Below are positions 32,742-41,629 of a stretch of 64,000 nt of DNA, one piece after another. The stretch spans positions 62,001 to 126,000 of the forward strand of contig NZ_VRMG01000003.1 in assembly GCF_008040105.1 (NCBI RefSeq), given 5' to 3'. This DNA is from Lacisediminihabitans profunda. Lineage in GTDB: Bacteria > Actinomycetota > Actinomycetes > Actinomycetales > Microbacteriaceae. The notes below the pieces were generated by a model, which saw only the letters and a list, made by a program, of their open reading frames with translations, had not been told where the DNA came from and did not search any database. The position numbers and the translations under genes are program-made. How positions within the stretch are numbered: the stretch's first letter is position 1; every line of letters starts with the position of its first letter.

Positions 32742-33041
32742 ATGCTCAAACACGTCGTGTGCTGGAAGATCGCGGATGCGGACAGCGTCGAGTCGCTCGA
32801 CGCGATCGGCCGCATCGAGGACGGCCTCCGCTCCCTCGTGGGAACGGTGCCGTCCATCCGCGCCCTCGACGTCGGCCCCAGCGTGCTGACCGGGCCCAAC
32901 CACTGGGATCTCGCGCTCATCGTCGACTTCGACAACGAGGCAGGGCTCGAGGAATACCAGGTGCATCCCGAGCACAAGAAGGTGGGGGCCTACATCCGCT
33001 CGGTGGTCAGCGAGCAGGCCACCGTGGACTTCGTCGTCTAG
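32742..33041 (+). CDS. Dabb-family (stress-responsive A/B barrel) protein
   Basis: A 99-residue ferredoxin-like A/B-barrel domain that starts with the diagnostic MLKHVVCWKI and ends YQVHPEHKKVGAYIRSVVSEQATVDFVV. Dabb proteins dimerise into a barrel; roles are varied and mostly unknown. It follows the glutaredoxin-like gene at 3 bases and overlaps the convergent hypothetical gene by 4 bases. Confidence 0.87.
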   Translation: MLKHVVCWKIADADSVESLDAIGRIEDGLRSLVGTVPSIRALDVGPSVLTGPNHWDLALIVDFDNEAGLEEYQVHPEHKKVGAYIRSVVSEQATVDFVV

Positions 33042-33613
33042 ACCTCGCGAAGCTTCGCGGCGGCCTCGGCCTCGGCGCGCGAGTCGTAGACCGGCTCGTC
33101 GAGCACGTAGGCGAGTGTCTCGTCCGGGTCGACGAGCAGCAGGTCGGTGGGCTCATCCGCCGCCTGGAAGTCCGCCGAGACGAGCGGTTCGTTGTTGAGG
33201 TGCACGGTGAGGATGCCGCTGCCGGTCTCGAGCGACGGCACCTCGAGGGCGCTGATCGGCCGGCCGCCTGCCCGCTCCAGCAAGGCGAACACGGCCTCGC
33301 CGACTCCCTTCCCGGCGGAAAGGAACGCCTTCTCGTCGATCACGGTGTAGTCGTAGCGCGTGCGCACGGTGAACGTGAGTTCGTCCGGCGCCTCGGACTC
33401 GGACTCGTCCTCGTCGTCGTAGAGCTCGTCGAGCGCATCGCCGTAGGCCGCGACGGCCTCCCAGAGCTGGCGGTCGACCTCGACCGCCGCGTCATCCTGG
33501 TCCTTCTCCGTCTCGAGAAGCTTGATGTGACGCTCGAGAATGGCGAGGAGCTCGAGGCCCGCCGCCACTGCCGTCTTCCTGCTGTCTGGTGATCCGTTTT
33601 CCATGATGGTCAC
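33038..33613 (-). CDS. Acidic hypothetical protein (191 aa)
   Basis: A soluble, very acidic protein. Residues 1-75 are helical and Glu/Asp-rich (LLAILERHIKLLETEKDQDD; DELYDDEDESESE). Residues 80-190 look alpha/beta (LTFTVRTRYDYTVIDEKAFL; ILTVHLNNEPLVSADF). There is no signal peptide, membrane segment or recognised catalytic motif. The start is GTG 33613 or ATG 33604. It ends 4 bases inside the Dabb gene (convergent) and its start is 13 bases past the AspRS stop, so it may be in the aspS transcript. No family is recognised. Confidence 0.7.
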   Translation of the reverse strand: MTIMENGSPDSRKTAVAAGLELLAILERHIKLLETEKDQDDAAVEVDRQLWEAVAAYGDALDELYDDEDESESEAPDELTFTVRTRYDYTVIDEKAFLSAGKGVGEAVFALLERAGGRPISALEVPSLETGSGILTVHLNNEPLVSADFQAADEPTDLLLVDPDETLAYVLDEPVYDSRAEAEAAAKLREV

Positions 33614-33626
33614 GGTACCAGTCCGG

Positions 33627-34955
33627 CTAAGGCAGAAGTCGCGTGGGACCCCGGAAGAGGTAGGTGACCTCGCGCAGGTTCGCCTGGTGCAGCAGGAGCA
33701 TCATCACGCGGCTGAGCCCCATGCCGAACCCGCCGTGCGGCGGCACGCCGTAGCGGAAGAAGTCGAGGTAGAAGCCGAGCTCCTCCGGGTCGAGCCCCTT
33801 GTCGCGGGCCTGCGCCTCGAGCACCTCGACGCGGTGCTCGCGCTGGGCGCCGGTGGAGATCTCCACCCCGTTGAAGATGAGGTCGTAGCTGCGGGTGAGG
33901 CCCGGGTCGTCGTCATGGCGCATGTGATAGAACGGCCGGATGCTCGAGGCGTAGTCGGTGAGGAAGACGAACTCGTGGCCGAACTTCTCGAGCACGTAGG
34001 CGGAGATCCGGCGCTCGCCTTCGGGGTCCATGTCGTCGTCGTGGCGGGGGACCTCGTAGCCGTGCTCGGCGACGATGCGCTTGGCCTCGGCGAGCGGGAT
34101 GCGGGGGAACGGCGTGGACGGAATCGTCACCTCCACATCGAAGAGGGCCTTGATGTCGTCGCCGTGCTTCTCCTTGACGGCGGTGAGACCGGCGACCAGC
34201 AGGTTCTCGTGCATGGTCATGACGTCCTCGTGGCTGTCGATCCAGCTGATCTCGGCATCGACGCTCGTGAACTCGGTGGCGTGGCGGCTCGTGAAGCTCG
34301 GGTCGGCGCGGAAGGCCGGTCCTACCTCGAAGACCTTGCCGAATCCGGCCGGCTGAGCCATCTGCTTGAAGAACTGGGGGCTCTGCGCGAGGAACGCCTT
34401 GCCCTCGAAATACTTGACCTCGAACAGCTCGGCCTTGGACTCGCTCGCGCTCGCCATGAGCTTCGGCGTGTGGATCTCGATGAAGTCGTTGTCGTTCCAG
34501 TAGCCGCGCAACGCGTGCTCGAAGGTGGTCTGCACGCGGGCGATCAGGTTCTGCTCCGGGCGACGCAGGTCGAGGAAGCGCCAGTCCATGCGCTTGTCGA
34601 TGCTCGAGTCGGCCGCGATGGGGGTCTCGGCGATCGCGACGGAGGCGATGGCGAGGGAGGCGAGCTTGACCTCCACACCGCCGAGCTTCACCCGCTCGTC
34701 GTGCTTGAGCTCGCCAGTCGCCGTGAGGAAGGTGCCCTGGCTGAGCCCGGAGATCGTGTCGGCCAGTTCATCGTCGAGGGGCGAGCCGTCTTCGCCGAAG
34801 GCGCGGGGATGCACGAGCTGAACGGCGCCGGACTCGTCGCGCAACACGACGAACTGCACCTTCTTCTGGTCCCTCACCGTCTCGACCCAGCCGGAGACAC
34901 TCACGGGGCCGTCATTTGCTGCGGCAAGGTTCTTGATCAGGGTGCGTTCGCTCAC
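33627..34955 (-). CDS. aspS: Aspartyl-tRNA synthetase, short archaeal-type (probably non-discriminating)
   Basis: A 442-residue class II synthetase charging tRNA-Asp. An OB-fold anticodon domain (VSVSGWVETVRDQKKVQFVVLRD) leads to the catalytic core with motif 2 (FRADPSFTSRHATEF), the amino-acid loop and motif 3 (GFGMGLSRVMMLLL). The bacterial GAD insertion (which makes usual bacterial AspRS about 590 residues) is absent, so this is the archaeal/eukaryotic type, often able to mischarge tRNA-Asn; amidation by GatCAB would then make Asn-tRNA. GTG 34955 was chosen, with GTG 34961 possible. Confidence 0.93.
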   Translation of the reverse strand: MSERTLIKNLAAANDGPVSVSGWVETVRDQKKVQFVVLRDESGAVQLVHPRAFGEDGSPLDDELADTISGLSQGTFLTATGELKHDERVKLGGVEVKLASLAIASVAIAETPIAADSSIDKRMDWRFLDLRRPEQNLIARVQTTFEHALRGYWNDNDFIEIHTPKLMASASESKAELFEVKYFEGKAFLAQSPQFFKQMAQPAGFGKVFEVGPAFRADPSFTSRHATEFTSVDAEISWIDSHEDVMTMHENLLVAGLTAVKEKHGDDIKALFDVEVTIPSTPFPRIPLAEAKRIVAEHGYEVPRHDDDMDPEGERRISAYVLEKFGHEFVFLTDYASSIRPFYHMRHDDDPGLTRSYDLIFNGVEISTGAQREHRVEVLEAQARDKGLDPEELGFYLDFFRYGVPPHGGFGMGLSRVMMLLLHQANLREVTYLFRGPTRLLP

Positions 34956-35032
34956 GGTCACCGAGTTTAGCCCGGATGCCAGAACGGCCGGTCGCGGGGT
35001 CGAGCCAGAGCCCCGCCGCCGCGGAAACCCGC

Positions 35033-35118
35033 CCCGCCCCGCGATCGTGCCCGTTTGTCGTGGATGGGTCGGGTCGACGTGGACCAATCGCGACAAACGG
35101 GCACGGAAGCGGGGCGGG
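35033..35118. repeat. Dispersed palindromic intergenic element, copy 1
   Basis: Outer arms CCCGCCCCGC (35033-35042) and GCGGGGCGGG (35109-35118) and inner arms GTGCCCGTTTGTCG (35047-35060) and CGACAAACGGGCAC (35091-35104) flank a partly paired centre. It fills the gap between aspS and the histidine-phosphatase gene. Family copies occur at 39884 and 61189. Confidence 0.85.
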
Positions 35119-35173
35119 TGACGCCGGCGCTCTCACGGGAATCTGGCAGCGAAGCAAAACGTAGACTGGGGCG

Positions 35174-35812
35174 GTGGCAGCAACCCAGATTCACCTCGTC
35201 CGTCACGGCGAGGTGTACAACCCCGAGGGCATCCTCTACGGGCGCCTCCCCGGCTACCACCTCTCGGAGCTCGGCAAGAAGATGGCCGCGGCTGCCGCGG
35301 CCGGCCTGAGCGGGCATCCGATCGTCGGGCTCTATGCGAGCCCCCTGCTCCGCGCCCAGGAATCCGCGAAGCCGTGGGCCGACGCGTTCGGGCTCGAGAT
35401 CGTCACCGACGAGCGGCTCATCGAGCCGTTCAACAGGTTCGAGGGCGGAAGCTTCGAGTTCGGCCCGGCCGTTCTCGGGAAGCCCCGGGTGTGGCCCTGG
35501 ATCGTCAACCCGTTCAAGCCGAGCTGGGGAGAGCCGTACACGAGCGTCGCCACGCGCATGCTCGCCGCGATGGACGACGCCTGGAACTCGGTGGAGGGCG
35601 GCGAGATCGTCATGGTGAGCCACCAGATGCCCATCGTGATGGTGCAGCGCACCCTCGCCGGCCAGAAGCTCTTCCACGACCCGCGCAAACGCCGCTGCCG
35701 CCTGTCGAGCATCACCACGGTGGAGAAGCACGGCGACCGTTTCGTGCAGGTGGGCTACCGGGACCCGGCCGCCGACCTGCTCGCCCGTTCGATCGACCTG
35801 GGAGCGGTATGA
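35174..35812 (+). CDS. Histidine phosphatase (phosphoglycerate mutase-like)
   Basis: A 212-residue phosphohistidine-type phosphatase. The N-terminal motif is HLVRHGEVYNPEGILYGRLPGYHLS with the catalytic RHG, and a second His lies in VMVSHQMPIV. It heads the cytochrome c maturation operon as in Mycobacterium, where a gpm-like gene precedes the ccs genes. A direct role in maturation is unproven. GTG start at 35174; the stop overlaps the TlpA-like ATG as ATGA. Confidence 0.9.
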   Translation: MAATQIHLVRHGEVYNPEGILYGRLPGYHLSELGKKMAAAAAAGLSGHPIVGLYASPLLRAQESAKPWADAFGLEIVTDERLIEPFNRFEGGSFEFGPAVLGKPRVWPWIVNPFKPSWGEPYTSVATRMLAAMDDAWNSVEGGEIVMVSHQMPIVMVQRTLAGQKLFHDPRKRRCRLSSITTVEKHGDRFVQVGYRDPAADLLARSIDLGAV

Positions 35813-36402
35813 GGCGCGCAGCCGTCGTCGCCCTCTCCGTCGCGGCGACGCTCCTCCTTGCGGGGTGCACGTCAACCGACAAGCTCGCCGTCGACTACGG
35901 CAGTGGAGCGGGAACCAGCTACACGGATGACTCCGGCGCCCCCGTGATCGTGAAGGCGTCCGACCGGGCGAAGGCCATCAGCTTCACGTCCAAGGACGAG
36001 ACGGGCACGACGGTGTCGATGGCCGGCTTCCTCGGCAAGGTCGTGGTGGTCAACTTCTGGTACGCCGGCTGCGCACCCTGCCGCGCCGAGGCCCCCATCC
36101 TCAACTCACTGCATTCGAAATACGCGTCGCAGGGGGTCGCCTTCCTCGGCGTCAACACCGTGGACCAGGCGGCCACCGCCCGATCGTTCGAGGAGCAGTA
36201 CAAGGTGCAGTACCCCTCGGCGATGGATGTCGACAGCGGCTCGGTGCGCATCGCCTTCGCCGGGGCGATCGCCCCGACGGCCACCCCCACCACCTACGTG
36301 ATCGACACGAAGGGACGCATCGCGGCCCGCATCGTGGGCCAGCTCGAGTCGGCCTCCATCCTCAACACCCTCATCTCCGACGCCCTGGCCGAGGGCAAGT
36401 AG
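35809..36402 (+). CDS. TlpA/ResA-like thioredoxin lipoprotein
   Basis: A 197-residue exported thioredoxin. The lipoprotein signal ends TLLLAGC, and the redox motif is WYAGCAPCRAE at about residues 83-93, with the usual central insertion and cis-Pro near IAPTATPTTYVID. It keeps apocytochrome c CxxCH cysteines reduced outside the membrane, using electrons passed by CcdA encoded next. Overlaps both neighbours by one to four bases. Confidence 0.94.
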   Translation: MRRAAVVALSVAATLLLAGCTSTDKLAVDYGSGAGTSYTDDSGAPVIVKASDRAKAISFTSKDETGTTVSMAGFLGKVVVVNFWYAGCAPCRAEAPILNSLHSKYASQGVAFLGVNTVDQAATARSFEEQYKVQYPSAMDVDSGSVRIAFAGAIAPTATPTTYVIDTKGRIAARIVGQLESASILNTLISDALAEGK

Positions 36403-37145
36403 TGCAGAACCCGATCTCACAGCTCGTCTTCGGCGGCAACCTCGCCTTCGCCTTGCCGATCGCTCTGCTCGCCGGCATCATCGCGTTCGCGTCGCCCTGC
36501 GTTCTTCCGCTCGTGCCCGGCTACCTCGCCTACATCGGCGGCTTCGCGGCCACGAAGGAGCGGAACGGTCGCGGGCGCCTGGTTCTCGGCGTCGGCCTGT
36601 TCGTGCTCGGCTTCAGCGTGGTGTTCATCGCGCTCAACGTGCTGTTCGCGGCCGCCGGAACCCTGCTCATCCCGTGGATCGATCTCATCACACGGGTCGC
36701 CGGGGTGCTGCTGATCGTGATGGGACTCGTCTTCATCGGGCAGTTCGGTTTTCTGCAACGCACCTTCAAGCCGGAGTGGCGCACCACGACCGGCCTGGGC
36801 GGGGCGCCGTTGCTCGGCGTGGTGTTCGGTCTCGGCTGGTCGCCGTGCCTCGGCCCGACGCTCGCCGCGGTGTCCCTGCTCAGCGCGGACAGCGGTAGTG
36901 TGTGGCGCGGTCTGCTGCTCGGCGTGTTCTACTGTCTTGGCCTGGGCATCCCATTCCTGCTCGTCGCGCTCGGACTCGACTGGGTCACCGGAAGCGTGGC
37001 CTGGCTCAAGCGCCACATCCGCCTGATCAACATCATCGGCGGCTCGCTCCTCATCGCGATCGGAACACTCATGGTCACCGGCGTCTGGCGCATTCTCGTC
37101 TCCGACCTGCAGGCGGTGATCTCGAGCTTTGTCCCGGCCCTCTGA
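36402..37145 (+). CDS. ccdA: CcdA-family thiol-disulfide membrane transporter
   Basis: A 247-residue integral membrane protein with six helices that carries reducing power from cytoplasmic thioredoxin to the extracellular TlpA-like protein. Two functional Cys are visible: SPCVLPLVPGYLAYIGG in helix 1 and GWSPCLGPTLAAV in helix 4, both with the expected Pro. GTG 36402 overlaps the upstream stop as TAGTG. Standard length for the family. Confidence 0.95.
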   Translation: MQNPISQLVFGGNLAFALPIALLAGIIAFASPCVLPLVPGYLAYIGGFAATKERNGRGRLVLGVGLFVLGFSVVFIALNVLFAAAGTLLIPWIDLITRVAGVLLIVMGLVFIGQFGFLQRTFKPEWRTTTGLGGAPLLGVVFGLGWSPCLGPTLAAVSLLSADSGSVWRGLLLGVFYCLGLGIPFLLVALGLDWVTGSVAWLKRHIRLINIIGGSLLIAIGTLMVTGVWRILVSDLQAVISSFVPAL

Positions 37146-38829
37146 TCACATCGACTCCCCGGCGCCGCGCCCCCGCGGCGACGACGTCGCGCAGCCCAGG
37201 CTCGGCCCGATCGGCTACCTGCGCTTCTTCTGGCGCCAGCTCACCAGCATGCGCACCGCGCTGTTCCTGCTGCTGCTGCTGGCCATCGCCGCGGTTCCCG
37301 GCTCCCTCTTTCCCCAGCGCAGCTCCGACCCCAATGGGGTGACGCTGTACTTCAGCACCAACAAGGCTCTCGCGCCGGTGCTCGACAAGCTCCAGCTCTT
37401 CGACGTGTACACCTCGGCGTGGTTCTCGGCGATCTACCTGCTGCTGTTCATCTCGCTCATCGGCTGCGTGATCCCGCGCACCATCTTCCATCTGAAGGCG
37501 CTCGCGTCCGCGCCGCCCAGGACCCCGGCCAGGCTCGACCGGCTCGGGGCGTTCCGGGCGTTCGAGGTCGCCTCCGACCAGTCGGATTCCGCCGGCGCGC
37601 CGATCACGGCGGCGTCGGCGACCGAGGCGGCGCGCGCGATGCTGCGGGGCTCCGGCTATCGCGTGCGGTTGTTCGACGGTCCGGCGTCCTCGGGCGGTGG
37701 CACCCTGTCCGTGTCGGCCGAGCGCGGCTACCTGCGGGAGACCGGCAACCTCGTCTTCCACATCGCGCTGATCGGAATCCTGCTCTCGGTGGGCATCGGA
37801 GGAGGATTCGGCTACACGGGGCAGAAGGTGCTCGTGACCGGGCAGGCGTTCGCCAACGTGCGGCTCACCTACGACTCGTTCAACCCCGGGCGCTTCTTCA
37901 CCGACTCGGCGCTCGTGCCGTACCGGCTCATCCTCAACAAGTTCTCCGCCAAGTACGAGGAGCAGAACCGGAACGCCTACGGGCAGCCGATCGATTACAC
38001 GGCGAACGTCACCACCTATGACGCGGCCGGCGCGGCCACGAAAGACGTGATCAAGGTCAACGACCCGCTGCGCATCGGCGGAAACGAGATCTACCTGCTC
38101 GGCAACGGCTACGCGCCGTCGATCACGGTTCGTGACCCGAACGGCAAGGTCGTGTTCTCCGAGTCGGTGCCGTTCCTGGCCCAGGACGCCAACCTCACCT
38201 CCATCGGCATCGTCAAGATCCCGGACGGGCTCTCCACCCAGGTGGGGATGCGCGGCTTCTTCTACCCGACCGCGGCCAAGAATGAGGCGGGCACCTTCTC
38301 GTCCACCCATCCTGACCTGCGGAATCCCATGCTCTCCCTGGTGCTCTACACCGGGGATCTCGGCATCAATCAGGGCGCACCGAAGTCGGTCTACTCGCTC
38401 GACAGCGACAAGATGACCGAGGTCGCCGGACCGGGGGCCGCCTCCCGAACTGGCGCACTGCGGCTCACCCCCGGGCAGACGGCCCAGATTCCGGGCGGAC
38501 TCGGCTCGATCACCTTCGACAACAAGGCGCCGAAGTCGGATGCCGCGGACCTCGAGAAGAGCGTGCCGCGGTTCGCCTCGTTCGACGTGCACCGCGACCC
38601 GACCCAGGGCTGGGTGCTGTTCTTCGCCATCTGCGTGCTGCTCGGACTGCTCACCTCGCTTTTCATTCCGCGTCGCCGCGTCTGGGTGAAGGTCATCGAG
38701 CAGGAGGACGGCCGACTGCGGCTCGAATACGCCGGCCTCGCCCGCGGGGAGGATCCCGGACTCGACGCGGCGGTGGCCGAGATCGCCGAGCGGCACTCCC
38801 AGCGCCTCGGGCTTAAGCTGACATCGTGA
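37129..38829 (+). CDS. resB: ResB-like cytochrome c maturation protein (Ccs1)
   Basis: One half of the system-II haem lyase. The 566-residue protein has four membrane helices: two near residues 40-125 (MRTALFLLLLLAIAAVPGSLFP, then AIYLLLFISLIGCVIP), one at about 200-215 and one at about 500-520. A large extracellular domain lies between the last two. No ATG or GTG exists in frame near the start; TTG 37129, 16 bases inside ccdA, is the only usable codon. The stop overlaps the ccsB GTG as GTGA. Confidence 0.93.
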   Translation: MSRPSDHIDSPAPRPRGDDVAQPRLGPIGYLRFFWRQLTSMRTALFLLLLLAIAAVPGSLFPQRSSDPNGVTLYFSTNKALAPVLDKLQLFDVYTSAWFSAIYLLLFISLIGCVIPRTIFHLKALASAPPRTPARLDRLGAFRAFEVASDQSDSAGAPITAASATEAARAMLRGSGYRVRLFDGPASSGGGTLSVSAERGYLRETGNLVFHIALIGILLSVGIGGGFGYTGQKVLVTGQAFANVRLTYDSFNPGRFFTDSALVPYRLILNKFSAKYEEQNRNAYGQPIDYTANVTTYDAAGAATKDVIKVNDPLRIGGNEIYLLGNGYAPSITVRDPNGKVVFSESVPFLAQDANLTSIGIVKIPDGLSTQVGMRGFFYPTAAKNEAGTFSSTHPDLRNPMLSLVLYTGDLGINQGAPKSVYSLDSDKMTEVAGPGAASRTGALRLTPGQTAQIPGGLGSITFDNKAPKSDAADLEKSVPRFASFDVHRDPTQGWVLFFAICVLLGLLTSLFIPRRRVWVKVIEQEDGRLRLEYAGLARGEDPGLDAAVAEIAERHSQRLGLKLTS

Positions 38830-39806
38830 CCGAACAACTGGCATCCTTCTCGCTCGTCGCGATCTACTCCGCGATGGCCGTCTATCTCTTCGCGTTCATC
38901 GCGTTCACGCTCGACCTGGCCAAGCGTTCGGCGGAGACTCCCGTCGCCGTGACGGCCGTGCCGGCGGCGCGGGTCGGCCAGCTGGCGAGCGCCGGAGGCA
39001 CCGCCACCCTCGAGCGCCCCGCGGCACCGGCCGCGCCCACGATCCAGCGCCGGTCCGGTCGTTTCGAGCGGGTCGCGTACGCGCTCACCATCCTCGGCTG
39101 GCTCCTGCACGTCGCGGGAACAGTGCTTCGCGGGGTTGCCGCCCACCGCGTGCCGTGGGCCAACATGTTCGAGTTCAGCCTCACCGCATCCGCCATCATC
39201 GTCGGCGTCTTCATCGTCGTGCAACTGTGGCAGGACCTGCGCTTCCTCGGCGCGTACATCACCGGCTTCGCGCTGATCGTGCTCGGCTTCGGCACGGTCG
39301 GCTTCTACGTGAGCGTCGTGCCGCTTCCGCCGGCGCTGCAGTCGTACTGGCTCGTGATCCACGTCTTCGTCGCCACCCTCGGCACCGCCTTCTTCGCGAT
39401 CGGCGCCGGCCTCTCGCTCGTGCAGCTGATCCAGTCCAGGCGCGAGGCGAACAGGTTCGCCGGCCTCAAGTTCCTCGACACGGTCCCGGGCTCGGTGGCC
39501 CTCGAGAACCTCGCCTATCGCGTGATCGTGGTGGGCTTCGTCTTCTGGACGTTCACCCTCATGGCCGGCGCGATCTGGGCCGAGCACGCCTGGGGCCGGT
39601 ACTGGGGCTGGGACACGAAGGAGGTCTGGACCTTCATCATCTGGACGATCTTCGCCGGCTACATCCACGCCAGGGCGACGCGCGGATGGCGCGGCTCACG
39701 CTCGGCCTGGCTCGCGATCATCGGCTTCTCCGCCGTGATGTTCAACTTCACGATCGTCAACCTCTTCTTCAAGGGACTGCACGCGTACAGCGGCCTGATG
39801 TCCTAG
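38826..39806 (+). CDS. ccsB: CcsA/ResC-like haem-handling cytochrome c synthase subunit
   Basis: A 326-residue membrane protein with about eight helices. The extracytoplasmic haem-presenting motif WGRYWGWDTKEVW (about 257-269) and flanking His residues (WANMFEF, VIHVFVA) are present. With ResB it ligates haem to apocytochrome c. An Ala/Pro-rich loop follows helix 1, as in other Actinobacteria. Last gene of the operon; a palindromic element lies downstream. Confidence 0.95.
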   Translation: MTEQLASFSLVAIYSAMAVYLFAFIAFTLDLAKRSAETPVAVTAVPAARVGQLASAGGTATLERPAAPAAPTIQRRSGRFERVAYALTILGWLLHVAGTVLRGVAAHRVPWANMFEFSLTASAIIVGVFIVVQLWQDLRFLGAYITGFALIVLGFGTVGFYVSVVPLPPALQSYWLVIHVFVATLGTAFFAIGAGLSLVQLIQSRREANRFAGLKFLDTVPGSVALENLAYRVIVVGFVFWTFTLMAGAIWAEHAWGRYWGWDTKEVWTFIIWTIFAGYIHARATRGWRGSRSAWLAIIGFSAVMFNFTIVNLFFKGLHAYSGLMS

Positions 39807-39883
39807 CGGACGCCCCTCGCCCGGCCGGGCTCCCGCCACGGGCCCCAGCACCGCATTTGGGCCCCACCACCACAGCCCCACCA

Positions 39884-39957
39884 CCGCAATTGTGCCCGTT
39901 CGACGCGATTGGGCCGGGTCGAGCAGGCCCGATCACGACAAACGGGCACAATTGCGG
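39884..39957. repeat. Dispersed palindromic intergenic element, copy 2
   Basis: Perfect 17-bp arms CCGCAATTGTGCCCGTT (39884-39900) and AACGGGCACAATTGCGG (39941-39957), with inner GGGCC/GGCCC. It lies between convergent ccsB and a MarR gene, where it could also act as a bidirectional terminator. Confidence 0.88.
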
Positions 39958-39994
39958 GATGCGCCGGGATGCGCCGGGTCGCGGCGGGATGCGC

Positions 39995-40447
39995 CTACCG
40001 GGCCGACGGCGCGATGGCGTCGGCGCAGGCGGCGAGGTCCTTGCGCAGCTTCACGCGCCGCTTCTCGGGGATGGCGGAGATCATCCGCTTCTCCACCTTG
40101 CGCACGGACTCTGCGGCGGCGTGCAGTTGCGCGCGCCCCTCTGGCGTGAGCTGGGTGGGTCTGGCCCAGCCGGTGGCCACCGTGTCCGGGCGGGTCACGA
40201 GCCCGCGCTGCTGCAGGCCGCGCAGCACGAGGTTCATCGACTGCCGGCTGACGAAGGCGCCGCGTCCCAGCTCGGCGTTGGACAGGCCAGGATGCCGACC
40301 GAGCAGCTCGAGGCAGGAGAACTGCGCGACGGTGAGGTCGAACGGGCGCAGCACCTCTTCGGTCGCGAGGTGTAGCGCCTTGGCCGACTGCTTGAGCACA
40401 TAGCCGAGCGACTCGGTGAGGTGGCCCACCCGATCTTGTTCCTTCAT
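39995..40447 (-). CDS. MarR-family transcriptional regulator
   Basis: A 150-residue regulator with the wHTH segment LSNAELGRGAFVSRQSMNLVLRGLQQRGLVTRPD and a basic, helical C-terminus. It is 60 bases downstream of the flavin oxidoreductase gene on the same strand, so it may control that gene and respond to its substrate (inference). The N-terminus KQSAKALHLATEEVLRPFDLTVAQFSCLEL is the family dimer helix followed by helix 2, abbreviated here to key positions. Confidence 0.9.
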   Translation of the reverse strand: MKEQDRVGHLTESLGYVLKQSAKALHLATEEVLRPFDLTVAQFSCLELLGRHPGLSNAELGRGAFVSRQSMNLVLRGLQQRGLVTRPDTVATGWARPTQLTPEGRAQLHAAAESVRKVEKRMISAIPEKRRVKLRKDLAACADAIAPSAR

Positions 40448-40507
40448 GTCAACATTCTGACACGTCGGGTTCCGGCGACCGGGATGCCGGCCTGCCGGTC
40501 GCGCCGG

Positions 40508-41539
40508 TCAGGCGAGCAGTTCGCGCACCCGGGGGGCGACAACGGTGCCGTAGAGCTCGATGCTCGACAGGAGTTTCTCGTGCGCGAGAGTGCCGTTCGA
40601 GTACTTGAGGTCGAACCGGTCGAGGCCGAGGGCCCTCGCGGTGCCGGCGATCTTCTGCGCGACGGTCTCCGGGGAGCCGACGTAGAGCGATCCGGTGTCC
40701 GCCTCCTGTTCGAAGGACTCGCGGGTCATCGGTCCCCAGCCCCGCTCCTTGCCGATGCGGCCGACCATCTCGGAGTGGTGGGGCCACAGCTCTTCGCGGG
40801 CCTGCTCGTCGGTCTCGGCGATGTGCCCGGGCGAGTGCACGCCGATCTTCGGGGTGGGTTGCCCGAACTGGGCGAGCGCGCGGTGGAACAGGTCGACGTA
40901 TGGTGCGAAGCGGGCGGGCTCTCCGCCGATGATGGCGAGCATGAGGTTGAAGCCGTAGCGGGCGGTGCGCACCACGGACTCCGGGCTGCCGCCCACGCCG
41001 ATCCAGGTCGGGAGAAGTCCGTTCTCCACGGTCGGGTACACCGACTTGTCGACGACGGGGGTGCGAACCGTGCCCGACCAATTCACCGGCTGCTGCTCGC
41101 GAACCGCGGCGAACAGCTCCAGTTTCTCTTCGAAGAGCTTCTCGTACTGGGCGAGGTCGAGTCCGAACAGCGGGAACGACTCCGTGAACGACCCGCGCCC
41201 GAGGATCACCTCGGCCCGGCCGCTCGAGATGCCGTCGAGGGTCGCAAACCGCTGGAACACCCGGATCGGGTCATCCGAACTCAGGACCGTGACGGCCGTG
41301 CCGACGTGGATCCGCTCGGTCTGTGCGGCGATGGCGGCGAGAACCACCTCGGGAGCGGAGACCGCGAAGTCCTTGCGGTGATGCTCCCCGACACCGATGA
41401 AATCGAGTCCGACCCGGTCGGCGAGCACGCCCTGGGCGACGAGGTTGCGCAGCACCTGCGCGTAGGGCACCGGGCTGCCGTCCACCCCATTGGTGACGTC
41501 CCCGAAGGTGTCGATGCCGAGTTCCAGCTGGTGCGCCAT
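40508..41539 (-). CDS. LLM-class flavin-dependent oxidoreductase
   Basis: A 343-residue luciferase-like (alpha/beta)8 barrel, FMN-linked. It starts MAHQLELGIDTFGD; the VGLDFIGVGEHH segment and the TAVTVLSSDDPIRVFQRFATLD strand-helix are typical of the family, and GRGSFTESFPLFG follows. The conserved C-terminal AGTARALGLDRFDLKYSNG is also present. ATG 41539 was chosen over an upstream start at 41617 that has no family character. The substrate is unknown, and its coupling to a MarR gene suggests a xenobiotic or redox-stress role (inference). Confidence 0.9.
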   Translation of the reverse strand: MAHQLELGIDTFGDVTNGVDGSPVPYAQVLRNLVAQGVLADRVGLDFIGVGEHHRKDFAVSAPEVVLAAIAAQTERIHVGTAVTVLSSDDPIRVFQRFATLDGISSGRAEVILGRGSFTESFPLFGLDLAQYEKLFEEKLELFAAVREQQPVNWSGTVRTPVVDKSVYPTVENGLLPTWIGVGGSPESVVRTARYGFNLMLAIIGGEPARFAPYVDLFHRALAQFGQPTPKIGVHSPGHIAETDEQAREELWPHHSEMVGRIGKERGWGPMTRESFEQEADTGSLYVGSPETVAQKIAGTARALGLDRFDLKYSNGTLAHEKLLSSIELYGTVVAPRVRELLA

Positions 41540-41629
41540 GGTGTTCTCCGAGGTCGTGTTGTATGCGAATGCATGGACGTGAACATCGTCATGGGCAACG
41601 CTATTCCCGGCGGGCATCCGCCGGCGAGC

